Origin: AP-15 sp963832875
GTDB taxonomy: Bacteria > Pseudomonadota > Alphaproteobacteria > ATCC43930 > CGMCC-115725
DNA length: 64,000 bases
Assembly: GCA_963832875.1 (NCBI GenBank)
Contig: CAWHWB010000003.1
Coordinates: forward strand, 496,001-560,000
Reading direction: 5' to 3'
Shown: one piece after another, positions 8,612-17,177 of the stretch
Layout of the letters: each line of letters opens with the position of its first letter
Position numbering within the stretch: position 1 is the stretch's first letter
Notes under the pieces: generated by a model
Told to the model about the DNA's origin: nothing
The model's input: only the letters and a program-made list of their open reading frames with translations
Database searches by the model: none
Program-made: the position numbers and the translations under genes

Positions 8612-10321
8612 TTACGCGTTGCTGCGCCGGTTCTGCTCGTAATAGCTGTTGCGCAGCACCTTGCCGGGCAGTGCGCCAGTGTGCTTGCCCTCTTCGTACA
8701 GCATCTGGCCGTTGACGGCGGTGGCATAGATGCCCTCGGCCGATTCCTTGATGCGCCAAGCGCCCTGCGGGAAGTCGTGGACGACCGTCTCCTGCCCGCA
8801 TTTGACCGTCGCCGGGTCGAAGATCACGACATCGGCCGCCATCCCCGGGCGTAGCAGGCCGCGGTCGTAGAGCCCGAAGGTCGAGGCCGAGTCGAAGGTC
8901 AGCCGCCGCACCGCCTGCTCCAAGCTCATCACCTGCTTCTCGCGTACCCATTCGCCCAAAAGCTTGGTCAGATAGCCGTAGCCGCCGTGAAACTGGACAT
9001 GCGCGCCGCCGTCGCCCAAGCCGATCACGGCGTTGGGATGGGTCAGGATCTTTTTCAGAGCCTCGTCGTCGATATTGTTCTCGGCCTGCAGAAAACGGGT
9101 TTCGAGCTTTTCCTCGACGACGAGGTCGAGGAAGGCGTCGATCACGCGCTTGCCCTCTTTCTCGGCGATCTGGCCGATCGATTTGAACTGCATCCACTTG
9201 TTCTTTTCGAGCACCGGCTCGTTGACCCAGATGTAGTTCCACCAGTTTTTCGAGATGCCGACCGCGCTGTCGGGCTTGTTGACGACCGCCTCCTGGTGCA
9301 GCTTGGCGCGGATTTCGGGGTCGGCGTAGAGCCGCAATTTCTCGTCGTCCGACATTAAAAGGATCGGGTGCCAGGTCGGCAGGCCGCGGAACACTTGGCT
9401 GTTCTTCATCGTGAAGTCTTGCGTCACCCGATTGGGGCTGCACATCGGGTAGGCGCGGATGCCCATCGCGGCGGTTTCCTCGACCCGCGCCATGTGGATT
9501 TTCCACTCGTCCGGGCGGCGCATGGTCTGCGACAGGCTATTGTAGACGACCATCCGGCCGGTCGCCTCGGCGAGGCGGCGCATCATGCCGTCCTTCAGCT
9601 CGACATACTGGCCGCCGCCAGCCTGGATCGTGCCGGTACCGAGCTCGCGCAGCACGTCGGCGAGCGCGAAAATCTCCTTCTCATCGGCCCACAGCGCCGG
9701 GATCGGCACGCCCTGTGGGTCGAAATGGCCCTTCTCGCGCGACACCGAGAGGCCGAGCGCGCCAGCCTCGATACCCTGGCGCACGATCTGCTGCATCGCC
9801 TTGATCTGATCTTCGGTGGCGCCAGGCTTCTGGCAGTCGTCGCCCATCACGTAATGTCTCACCGCGGTATGGCCGATTAGATTGCCGACATTGACGCCAA
9901 GGCGCTTGTCGAGATGGTCCATGTATTGCGGGACCGTCTCCCAGTCGAAATCGACCGTGCGCAGCACCGACATCGGGATCGCTTCGACATAGGAGAGGAA
10001 TTCGGCCAGCCGCTCCTCGGTTCCTTTGCGCACCGGCGCCAATGACAAGGAGCAATTGCCGAAGATCACCGAGGTGGCGCCATGCTCGGGCGAGAAGGTG
10101 CACAGCGGGTCCCAGGTGACCTGCGCGTCGTAATGGCAGTGATTGTCGATAAAACCGGGGGCGACGGCGCGGCCATCGGCGTCGACGGTCTTTTCGGCCG
10201 GGCCGGAGAGCTTGCCGATTTCGACGATCTTGCCGCCTCTGACGCCGACATCGCCGCGGAACGCCGGCATCCCCGAGCCGTCGACAACGAGCCCATTCTT
10301 GATCAAGAGATCATAGGCCAT
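8612..10321 (-). CDS. N-acyl-D-amino-acid deacylase-type amidohydrolase
   Basis: Metal-dependent amidohydrolase of the D-aminoacylase subgroup, expected to hydrolyse N-acyl-D-amino acids or related cyclic amides; the substrate cannot be read from sequence. 569 aa. The N-terminal DLLIKNGLVVDGSGMPAF and the HxH motif in PGFIDNHCHYDAQ (about residues 55-67) give the first metal site. Further conserved segments are NLIGHTAVRHYVMG and GLGDGGAHVQFH. The C-terminal beta-sandwich strand ADVVIFDPATV is present. The ATG follows GAAAGGAAG. Monocistronic as far as visible, convergent with gloA. Confidence 0.85.
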   Translation of the reverse strand: MAYDLLIKNGLVVDGSGMPAFRGDVGVRGGKIVEIGKLSGPAEKTVDADGRAVAPGFIDNHCHYDAQVTWDPLCTFSPEHGATSVIFGNCSLSLAPVRKGTEERLAEFLSYVEAIPMSVLRTVDFDWETVPQYMDHLDKRLGVNVGNLIGHTAVRHYVMGDDCQKPGATEDQIKAMQQIVRQGIEAGALGLSVSREKGHFDPQGVPIPALWADEKEIFALADVLRELGTGTIQAGGGQYVELKDGMMRRLAEATGRMVVYNSLSQTMRRPDEWKIHMARVEETAAMGIRAYPMCSPNRVTQDFTMKNSQVFRGLPTWHPILLMSDDEKLRLYADPEIRAKLHQEAVVNKPDSAVGISKNWWNYIWVNEPVLEKNKWMQFKSIGQIAEKEGKRVIDAFLDLVVEEKLETRFLQAENNIDDEALKKILTHPNAVIGLGDGGAHVQFHGGYGYLTKLLGEWVREKQVMSLEQAVRRLTFDSASTFGLYDRGLLRPGMAADVVIFDPATVKCGQETVVHDFPQGAWRIKESAEGIYATAVNGQMLYEEGKHTGALPGKVLRNSYYEQNRRSNA

Positions 10322-10578
10322 CGTTTTCTTCCTTTCTGCGGAGCGTGGGCCGCCGCTCGCGACCCCAAGAACTCGTCGCGAAGTCTACGCCCTCCGGCCG
10401 CCGAGACAACGCCGCCGGACCGAGAAAGTGACGCCGAGCCATGTCGCGGGCGCGGGGGTGCCAATCGCAAACGCGGGCGGGCACCGCGCCGGGCAAATGG
10501 TCCGAGGCATCGGCTTCGTGCTAAAGCCTGCTGGCCGCCTTTGTGCCGCCCCCGAGTTTCGACGGAGCTTCCCCGATC

Positions 10579-11559
10579 ATGAGCTTGTCCAGCGAGGAAT
10601 ATCGCGACCATCTGAAATCGACTTCGGTTCGCGCCGGTTTCAGCTTTGACGATGTGGCGTTGCCGGCCGAGCACGATGTCGTGATCGGCGATTTGCGCTT
10701 TCGTTATCTCGATTGGGGAGCGCAGGGAAAGCGGCCGATCCTGTTTCTGCATGGCGGCGCCTTGACCGCGCATACCTGGGATCTGTGCTGTCTCGCGCTG
10801 CGCGACGAATTTCATTGCATGGCGCTCGACCAGCGCGGCCATGGCGACAGCGACTGGGCGCCCGACGCCAATTATTCGCTCGCCGCCCAGCGCGAGGATG
10901 TCAGGGGCGTCGCCGAGGCGTTAGGGCTAGACCGCTTCGTGCTGGTCGGCATGTCGATGGGTGCGATCAACGCGCTCGCTTATGCGATCGAGTATCCCGA
11001 GACCTTGTCAGCACTGGTGCTGATCGATGCCGGCCCGAATGTGCGGCGCCCCGGATCGAGCCGAATCCGCGATTTCGTCAATGGCGGGGCCGAGCCCGCC
11101 TCGCTCGAAGCGATTATCGAGCGCGCGCTGGCCTTCAACCCGCGGCGCGACCCCCTGATCCTGCGCCGCAGCCTGATGCACAATCTGCGGCAGGAGCCGG
11201 ACGGCAACTGGACCTGGAAATACGACCGCAGGCGGTTTCAGCAGATGGGCGGCGACCGGCACGCCGCCGAACGGCGCGGGTTGGCCGACGGGCTCGCCAA
11301 GGTCACCTGCCCAACGCTCGTCGTGCGCGGCGCCGAAAGTGACGTGTTCCACGAGGATGACGCGGTGCGTCTGACGGCCGGCCTCCCCAACGGCCGGCAG
11401 GTGACGATCCCCCATGCCGGGCACACGGTGCAGGGCGACAACCCGAAGGACCTGGCGGCGGCATTGCGCGAATTTCTCGATAGCGATGATCGCTCCCGGA
11501 CCGAACCGAATCGTCGTCCGCCAAGTTCGCACGCCCGCTCCCCCTCACCCTCCCGCTAA
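10579..11559 (+). CDS. Alpha/beta hydrolase
   Basis: Alpha/beta-hydrolase fold enzyme, 326 aa, substrate unknown. The oxyanion region is LFLHGGALTAHTWD, the nucleophile elbow is GMSMG with S126, the acid is probably the Asp in GAESDVF, and the catalytic His is in IPHAGHTVQGDNP. The start at ATG 10579 is preferred for its upstream GGAG; a GTG at 10543 would add 12 residues. The last 20 or so residues are Ser/Pro/Arg-rich and run into a GC-rich repeat, so the C-terminus may be extended by that repeat. Convergent with the NHL gene. Confidence 0.85.
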   Translation: MSLSSEEYRDHLKSTSVRAGFSFDDVALPAEHDVVIGDLRFRYLDWGAQGKRPILFLHGGALTAHTWDLCCLALRDEFHCMALDQRGHGDSDWAPDANYSLAAQREDVRGVAEALGLDRFVLVGMSMGAINALAYAIEYPETLSALVLIDAGPNVRRPGSSRIRDFVNGGAEPASLEAIIERALAFNPRRDPLILRRSLMHNLRQEPDGNWTWKYDRRRFQQMGGDRHAAERRGLADGLAKVTCPTLVVRGAESDVFHEDDAVRLTAGLPNGRQVTIPHAGHTVQGDNPKDLAAALREFLDSDDRSRTEPNRRPPSSHARSPSPSR

Positions 11560-11600
11560 TGCGGGCCCCACTCTCTCCTTGCTGGCGGGGGGAGGGCCGG
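11540..11600. repeat. Degenerate GC-rich palindromic repeat
   Basis: Imperfect inverted repeat between the converging hydrolase and NHL genes, including CCCTCCCGC TAAT GCGGG and a CCTTGCTGGCGGGGGGAGGG right half. It resembles the palindromes at 8562 and 44759 but is less regular. The 5' part overlaps the last codons of the hydrolase. Confidence 0.45.
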
Positions 11601-11613
11601 CCGGAGCGAGCGG

Positions 11614-12660
11614 CTATGCTCGAATCGGGGTAAGCTTGCGGATGCGGTGATTTTCGGTGTCGCCGATATAGAGGGCGCCGTCGGTGCCGGCGGCGATGCC
11701 GTGCGGGCGGCCGAGCCCGGCGGCGAGGGCGGGACCGCCATCGCCCCCCGACCCCTTGCGCCCGCCGGCGACGGCCTCGATTGTGCCGCTCTTCAAATCG
11801 AAGCGGCGGATCGCGTGGTTTTCGGTATCGACGATCAGGATGTCGCCGTCGCGGTCGATGGCCATCTCCTTGGGCGCGTCGAACACCGCGGCGAGCGCCG
11901 GCCCGCCGTCGCCGCCATAGCCGCGCGCGCCGGTCCCGGCCACCCTTGCGATGATGCCGCTCAGGGGATCGACGGCGCGCAGGCTGCTGCCCTGGCGTTC
12001 GAGGATGTAGACCCGACCGTCGGCCGCGACTTTGACAGCGCGCGCGCCCCACACCCCGGCCGCAGCGGCGGGGCCGCCGTCACCGCTATGCGCGGCCTCG
12101 CCGGTGCCGGCAAAGGTCGCGATCGTGCCCCGCGCCAGATCGACGACGCGCACCCGGTTGTCGGCGACGTCGGCGATGAAGAGCCGCCGCTCGGCCGGAT
12201 CGAACGCCAGCCCGTTGGGCTCGACCAGCCCGGCGCGTGCGGCCGGCCCGCCGTCGCCGGCGAACCCCGCGCTGCCGTTCCCGGCAAAGGTGGTGACGAA
12301 CCCCGAAGCGGCTTCGATGCGGCGCACGCAGTGATTGTGGCGGTCGGCGACGTAGAGGTTGCCCGCAGCATCGACGGCGATGCCGTAGGGTTCGTTGAAC
12401 GCGGCGCGGGTCGCCGGTCCGCCGTCGCCGCTGTATCCAGCTTCACCGTTGCCGGCGACGGTGGCGATGATCCCGGTGTGCCTGTCGACGCGACGGATGC
12501 GGTGGTTGAACGTGTCGGAGAAATAGAGGTTGCCGGCCGCGTCAAAGCCGATGTCGAAGGGGCCGTTGAGCAAGGCCTGCGCCGCCGGCCCACCGTCGCC
12601 GGCAAAGCCGCGCTCGCCGGTCCCGACCGCCGTAGTAATGGTCCAGGCTTGGTCCGTCAT
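11614..12660 (-). CDS. NHL-repeat beta-propeller protein
   Basis: 348 aa made almost wholly of six NHL repeats of about 55 residues, predicted to form a six-bladed propeller. Each blade ends in a variant of VAGxGxxGxxGDGGPA, followed by A...P.GIAxDxxGNLYVADxxNHxVRR. There is no signal peptide or membrane segment, so it would be cytoplasmic unless exported by an unusual route. No catalytic residues are recognisable; such proteins usually bind protein or ligand, and some act as lactonases. Function unknown. It starts 80 bases from the divergent YqgE-like gene, so the two share an upstream region. Confidence 0.8.
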   Translation of the reverse strand: MTDQAWTITTAVGTGERGFAGDGGPAAQALLNGPFDIGFDAAGNLYFSDTFNHRIRRVDRHTGIIATVAGNGEAGYSGDGGPATRAAFNEPYGIAVDAAGNLYVADRHNHCVRRIEAASGFVTTFAGNGSAGFAGDGGPAARAGLVEPNGLAFDPAERRLFIADVADNRVRVVDLARGTIATFAGTGEAAHSGDGGPAAAAGVWGARAVKVAADGRVYILERQGSSLRAVDPLSGIIARVAGTGARGYGGDGGPALAAVFDAPKEMAIDRDGDILIVDTENHAIRRFDLKSGTIEAVAGGRKGSGGDGGPALAAGLGRPHGIAAGTDGALYIGDTENHRIRKLTPIRA

Positions 12661-12740
12661 GCGCCGCTCCCACCCCGCTGCAACGGCCCCAATCTTAGCA
12701 TTGCTTTCCCGGCCGACGAGCGCGGATGTAAACTCTGGCC

Positions 12741-13367
12741 ATGGCCTTCCCCCGCCTCTCTCGGCTGTCCTCGGTGGCGGCCGCCGCTTGCCTGCTGACA
12801 GCGGCCATAACGCTCGGCGCCGCGGCGCCGGCGCCGGCCGACAACGGCGCGCTGGTCGGCCAGCTGCTGGTCGCCGCGCCGACCATCGGCGATCCGCGCT
12901 TTTACCACGCGGTGATCCTGGTGGTGCGACAGGACAAGAACGGTGCCTTTGGCATCGTCATCAATCGCCCGCTCGAAAAACGCTCGATCAAAAGCCTGTT
13001 GGCAGCGGTCGGCGATCGCGCGCCGGGGGTCGAGGGCAGCCTCGAGGTCTTTGTCGGCGGCCCGGTGCAGCCCGAGCTCGGCTTTGTCGTGCACAGCGCC
13101 GATTACCACGACCCCGACACCCTGGCGATCGCCACCGGTTTGGCGATGACTGCCGACAAGCAGGTGCTGCGCGACATCGGCCATCACCAGGGGCCGAAAG
13201 AGAGCCTGTTCGCCTTTGGCTATGCCGGGTGGGGTCCGGGGCAGCTCGAAGGCGAGATCGCGCACCGCGACTGGTTCACCGCCGCCGGCGACCCGAAGCT
13301 GATCTTCGACGACGACCGCGACGATTTGTGGCGCGACGCCACCGCGCGCCGCACCCGCGAATTGTAG
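12741..13367 (+). CDS. YqgE/AlgH family protein with an N-terminal signal-like segment
   Basis: DUF179 (YqgE/AlgH) domain over about residues 35-200: LVGQLLVAAPTIGDPRFYHAVILVV, GIVINRPL, VFVGGPVQPELGFVVHS and FAFGYAGWGPGQLEGEI are all family blocks. Family members are normally cytoplasmic and start directly with the domain. Here about 33 extra residues form a typical signal peptide, with an RLSR n-region, a hydrophobic AAAACLLTAAITLGAAA core and an APAPA cleavage zone. At 208 aa it exceeds the usual 185-190. The family's function is not established. Divergent from the NHL gene. Confidence 0.85.
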   Translation: MAFPRLSRLSSVAAAACLLTAAITLGAAAPAPADNGALVGQLLVAAPTIGDPRFYHAVILVVRQDKNGAFGIVINRPLEKRSIKSLLAAVGDRAPGVEGSLEVFVGGPVQPELGFVVHSADYHDPDTLAIATGLAMTADKQVLRDIGHHQGPKESLFAFGYAGWGPGQLEGEIAHRDWFTAAGDPKLIFDDDRDDLWRDATARRTREL

Positions 13368-13625
13368 CGGACCGGGGAAGCGGATTTTTTGACCGTAATC
13401 CGTAGCTTACCGCAGCGGCGCCGTTGCTGGGCGGGGCGCATACAGAAATTTTGCGAGCCGGTGACAAACCTCGACCTTTTCTCCAGCCTCATCCCGGCCT
13501 TCTGTCGAAGATCCGAGTCGAGGAGGCCCGCATGCAGAATACCTTCCCCGAATACGAGGCCTATCGCCGACAAAGCGCGGCGTTGATCCCGCTGCTGTAC
13601 GAAAGCAGCCCGGTCCCCGCGGCCG
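13368..13625. other. Intergenic region with a possible truncated gene start
   Basis: Between the converging YqgE-like and universal stress genes. A GAGGAG sequence precedes an ATG at 13532 that opens a frame beginning MQNTFPEYEAYRRQSA. The frame runs about 80 codons, but the later part is antisense to the stress protein and looks non-coding after about 30 codons. It may be the 5' remnant of a lost gene. Confidence 0.3.
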
Positions 13626-14471
13626 TTAATGCGACATCAGCACCGGGATCGTCATGCTGGCGAGGATCGAGCGGGTGGCGCCGCCGAGCAGCAATTCGCG
13701 GGCGCGCGAGTGGCCGTAGGCGCCCATCACCAACAGATCGGCGCCGAGATCGGCGGCGCGCGACAATATGAGTTCGCCGATCGGGACCCCGGCCGATTGG
13801 GTGCGCTCGATCTGCGCCTTGACCTCGTGCCGGGCCAGGTGCAGCGCGATGTCGGCGCCTGGAACCTCGCCGTGCCCGTCTGGTCCCGGCTCGGCATCGA
13901 CGACCAGCACGCCAACGCTGTCGGCGCCAGTCAACAGCGGCATCGCGTCGGCGACCGCGCGCGCCGACTCGCGGCTCGCGTTCCAAGCGATCAGCACATG
14001 CCGCCCGACCGTCTCGAACCGGCCCGCATAGGGCACCACGAGGATCGGCCGGCCGGTCGCGAGCGTCACCCGCTCCGGGTTCGGGCGAAACATCTCCATC
14101 GCTAAATTGTCGGGATCGCGCTGGCCGAGGATCGCCAGATCGGCGTAGCGCGCATGCACCGCCGGATCGGCTTCGCGGCCTTCGCTCACCGCGCGCCACT
14201 CGCTCGACAGCCCGCGTAGCTGGGCCGCGTGCTCGAAGGCCTGCCGGGTTTCCTCGGCCTGTTCCAGCGCCCGCTCTCGCCATTGGCGATAAACCGGTTC
14301 CATTGCCGTCAGATCGGCATAGCCGGCATGGCGCGGCAGTTCGGCGCTTGGGATCGGGTAGAGGCCGACCAGATGCGCCGCGAACCGCTCGGCCAGCGCC
14401 GCGCCGAGCGCCACGCGTCCCGGCGTATCCGGCGCCGGGTCGAGCACCACCAAAAGGTCCTTCCAGCTCAT
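13626..14471 (-). CDS. Tandem-domain universal stress protein
   Basis: 281 aa with two UspA domains. The first (about 1-145) begins MSWKDLLVVLDPAPDTPGR and is degenerate. The second (about 150-281) ends with the ATP-binding signature GAYGHSRARELLLGGATRSI, matching G-2x-G-9x-G(S/T). Such proteins bind ATP and support survival under stress; the precise role is unknown. The ATG follows a GAGGAA sequence. Monocistronic, with a short tandem repeat upstream. Confidence 0.88.
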   Translation of the reverse strand: MSWKDLLVVLDPAPDTPGRVALGAALAERFAAHLVGLYPIPSAELPRHAGYADLTAMEPVYRQWRERALEQAEETRQAFEHAAQLRGLSSEWRAVSEGREADPAVHARYADLAILGQRDPDNLAMEMFRPNPERVTLATGRPILVVPYAGRFETVGRHVLIAWNASRESARAVADAMPLLTGADSVGVLVVDAEPGPDGHGEVPGADIALHLARHEVKAQIERTQSAGVPIGELILSRAADLGADLLVMGAYGHSRARELLLGGATRSILASMTIPVLMSH

Positions 14472-14535
14472 CGATCGAATTCCTCGCGATGCCGCCGGAC
14501 ACCGGGGCGGCGGCGCAGCCTACCCGGCGAAGCAT

Positions 14536-14580
14536 CCCCTGTGCAACGCGCCCCCTGTGCAACGCGCCCCCCTGTGCAAC
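14536..14580. repeat. Three-copy 16-base tandem repeat
   Basis: The unit CCCTGTGCAACGCGCC occurs nearly three times in a row upstream of the stress-protein gene and 80 bases before the lipoprotein gene. The first copy is exact, the second has one extra C, and the last reads GCAACGCAGC at its end. It is probably a small slippage-prone repeat in the divergent promoter region. Confidence 0.7.
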
Positions 14581-14657
14581 GCAGCGGCGGCGGCGCTGCT
14601 TGCCTCGGGACCGGGGATGAGCGAATAGTGGGAAAGAAGCTGATCAGGGTTCGCCCG

Positions 14658-15032
14658 ATGCGTGCGTCCGTTTTCGCCTGCCTCGTCTCCGCCGTTTCGC
14701 TCGCCGCACTCGGCGGCTGCATTGACAACGACCGAGTGCGGGTACAGAGCCTTTCGGCCGGACCGAACGGCACCTTCACCTATAGCGCGCGCACCAATAC
14801 GGTGATGACCGAGAACAATGACGGGGCCGCCGAGCAGATCCGTCGCGACTGGCTGGCCGAGACCCTTGAGGCGCGGGGAATGTGCAACGGCGGCTATGTG
14901 GTATACCGACGCCAATTGGAGATCCCGCCGCAAAGCGCCGCTTTGACCGCGCCGTCGAGCCCGGCAAACCCGGACCCCACCAGCTTTTTCGGCAATGGCG
15001 GCGACGTCGTCTATACCGGCAGCTGCCTCTAA
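14658..15032 (+). CDS. Small lipoprotein of unknown function
   Basis: 124 aa. A lipoprotein signal peptide (MRASVFACLVSAVSLAALGGC) ends in the lipobox LGGC at about residue 21, so the mature protein should be a membrane-anchored periplasmic lipoprotein. The mature part contains TFTYSARTNTVMTEN and Cys pairs near NGG and at the C-terminus (TGSCL), possibly a disulfide. I do not recognise the family. The upstream frame stays open, but only this ATG gives the signal peptide. Convergent with the cupin gene. Confidence 0.7.
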   Translation: MRASVFACLVSAVSLAALGGCIDNDRVRVQSLSAGPNGTFTYSARTNTVMTENNDGAAEQIRRDWLAETLEARGMCNGGYVVYRRQLEIPPQSAALTAPSSPANPDPTSFFGNGGDVVYTGSCL

Positions 15033-15042
15033 CTGCCGCCGG

Positions 15043-15570
15043 TCAGCCGGCGCGCCAGCGCTCGATCAGCGGCCCCGCTTTGCCGCAGACCGGATCGGCG
15101 GCGGGCAGCGGCACCGCGGCGATGTTGGCGAGCGCCCGTTCGCGTTCGCGCGCGCCGGGGGTGCGCATGTCGGGGCCTCGCCCGCCGGGATAAGCGCCGA
15201 CAACCAGAAAGTCGGGAGTCGCTGCCTCGCTCTTGTGGGCGACCCCGGCCGGGATCACGACCGCATCGCCGGCATGAAGCTCGACGACCTCGCCGGCTTC
15301 GCCGCCGAGGCGCACCCGGGCCGAGCCGGCGACGATGCCGAGCGCCTCGTGCGCGGTGCTGTGATAGTGATGGTGGGCATAGATGCCGGCGCGCCAGCCG
15401 CCGCTCCAGCCGTTGGCCGCAAACCGCGCCTCGCAGGCCGCCGCGGCGTCGGGGCCGGTGTCGAGCGCGCCGCGGTAGACGACAAGCGGCAGTCGGGGGT
15501 TGTTAGGAACCCGGCCGTCATCGGCGAACCGGTGTTCTTCGATCGTCGGAGCGTCCGCTTTGGTGGCCAT
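15043..15570 (-). CDS. YjlB-type cupin protein
   Basis: Single-domain cupin of 175 aa. The metal-binding motif is present as YAHHHYHSTAHEALGIV (about residues 64-80), followed by the second cupin motif GDAVVIPAGVAHKSEA. It resembles the YjlB group, which has no established reaction; a small-molecule dioxygenase or isomerase role is possible but not shown. The ATG follows GGGAGCAGCC. It lies convergent to the lipoprotein gene, 10 bases apart. Confidence 0.8.
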   Translation of the reverse strand: MATKADAPTIEEHRFADDGRVPNNPRLPLVVYRGALDTGPDAAAACEARFAANGWSGGWRAGIYAHHHYHSTAHEALGIVAGSARVRLGGEAGEVVELHAGDAVVIPAGVAHKSEAATPDFLVVGAYPGGRGPDMRTPGARERERALANIAAVPLPAADPVCGKAGPLIERWRAG

Positions 15571-15878
15571 TGGCTGCTCCCTTCGATTGAGACCACCGGC
15601 AGGCTACGCCGCGCTCGGGGCCGGGCCAAGTGAAAACCGCGGTGGACGCCGCATGCGATCTGCGGTTTCCAAATCGCGGCAGGGGCAAGCTCCTGCGCGA
15701 AAGCAAGCGGCCTGCCGAGTTGATGGGTTGACCGAGATGTTTGCGATCTATTAACGACGATAGACCGGGATCTGCACTTGCCATGATACGGAGCGTCGGT
15801 TATCGGTAGAGGTGCCGCAAATCACCGGGCGCGATCATGCGAGCGAAACGACCGGTTACATTTTAGGCGCAGCGCAGC
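15571..15878. other. Intergenic region upstream of wecC
   Basis: Divergent region between the cupin gene and wecC. The right half is less GC-rich than its surroundings and probably carries the wecC promoter, but I see no clear promoter boxes, hairpin or gene. Confidence 0.4.
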
Positions 15879-17141
15879 ATGGAGTACCCGGTCAGGGTCG
15901 TTTGCGTCGTCGGCTTGGGCTATATCGGTTTGCCGACCGCGGCGACCCTGGCCAGCCGCGGCATCGAGGTAATCGGCGTCGATGTGAACCCGCGCGTCGT
16001 CGCCGCCGTCAACGCCGGGCAGCCTTATTTCCCTGAGCCCGATCTCGACATGTTGCTGCGCGCCGCCACCACCTTGGGCAAGCTGCGCGCCACCGCCCGG
16101 CCTGAACCGGCCGATGCGTTCGTGATCGCGGTGCCGACCCCGTTCAACGACGACCGCTCGCCCAACCTCTGCTATGTCGATGCGGCGGCCGACGCGATCG
16201 CCCCGGTGCTGGCATCGGGCAATGTCGTGATCCTCGAATCGACTTCGCCGGTCGGCACCACCGCGCGCCTGGCCGAGCGGCTCGCCCGGCTGCGCCCCGA
16301 TTTGCGCTTTCCGCCGGAACGCCACGCCGAGCCGCTCGATGTGCATGTCGCTCATTGTCCGGAGCGGGTGTTGCCCGGGCATATGGTCCGCGAGCTGATC
16401 GAGAACGACCGCATCATCGGCGGCATGACCGAAGCCTGCGCCGAGCACGCCGAGGCGGTGTACCGGGTGTTTCTGCGGGGAACCCCATTTCGCACCGAGG
16501 CGCCGACAGCCGAGCTGGTCAAGCTGGTCGAAAACGCCTACCGCGACGTCAACATCGCCTTCGCCAACGAGCTGTCGCTGGTCTGTGACCAACTGGGGCT
16601 TAATGTGTGGCAGGTCATCGAGCTGGCCAACCGCCATCCGCGGGTGGCGATTTTACAGCCGGGGGCCGGTGTCGGCGGCCACTGCATCGCGGTCGATCCG
16701 TGGTTTATCGTCTCCTCGGCGCCGGAGCGGACGCGGCTGATCCGCACCGCGCGCGAGGTCAACGACGCCAAGCCTGCGTTTGTCGCGGCGCAGATCCGCG
16801 AGCGGGCCGAGCGGTTCAAGCGGCCGGTCGTCGCCTGCCTGGGGCTTGCCTACAAGCCCAATGTCGACGATCTGCGCGAAAGCCCGGCGCTCGCGATCGT
16901 GGCCGAGCTGGCGCGTAGCGGCCAGGAACGCATCGTCGTCGCCGAGCCCAATCTGCGCACCCTGCCGCCCGAGCTGGCGGAGCTGGCAAACGTGGCGCTC
17001 TGCGACACGCTCGAGGCGGTGCGCCAAGCCGACATCGTCGCGGTGCTGGTCGCCCATTCGCCGTTCCGCAAGATCCCGCGCGAAGAATTGCTGCGCCGCG
17101 TCGTTATTGATGCGACCGGCCTGACCCATGGAATGGGCTGA
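15879..17141 (+). CDS. wecC: UDP-N-acetyl-D-mannosaminuronate dehydrogenase WecC
   Basis: NAD-dependent four-electron oxidation of UDP-ManNAc to UDP-ManNAcA, a precursor for surface polysaccharide. 420 aa, the family norm. Rossmann motif VVGLGYIGLPTA at the N-terminus, STSPVGTTARLAERL, the central KLVENAYRDVNIAFANEL segment, the catalytic Cys C269 in GVGGHCIAVDPWFI and the C-terminal domain GLAYKPNVDDLRESPAL are all visible. It lies directly upstream of wecB, which makes its substrate. Confidence 0.93.
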   Translation: MEYPVRVVCVVGLGYIGLPTAATLASRGIEVIGVDVNPRVVAAVNAGQPYFPEPDLDMLLRAATTLGKLRATARPEPADAFVIAVPTPFNDDRSPNLCYVDAAADAIAPVLASGNVVILESTSPVGTTARLAERLARLRPDLRFPPERHAEPLDVHVAHCPERVLPGHMVRELIENDRIIGGMTEACAEHAEAVYRVFLRGTPFRTEAPTAELVKLVENAYRDVNIAFANELSLVCDQLGLNVWQVIELANRHPRVAILQPGAGVGGHCIAVDPWFIVSSAPERTRLIRTAREVNDAKPAFVAAQIRERAERFKRPVVACLGLAYKPNVDDLRESPALAIVAELARSGQERIVVAEPNLRTLPPELAELANVALCDTLEAVRQADIVAVLVAHSPFRKIPREELLRRVVIDATGLTHGMG

Positions 17142-17177
17142 CGCTCGGAACGGCCTGACCGATGGACCGGCCGTGTC

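Noticed and set aside
11647..12798. 383-codon plus-strand frame opposite the NHL gene
   Set aside because: Its repeats are the antisense of NHL blades; no protein-like features.
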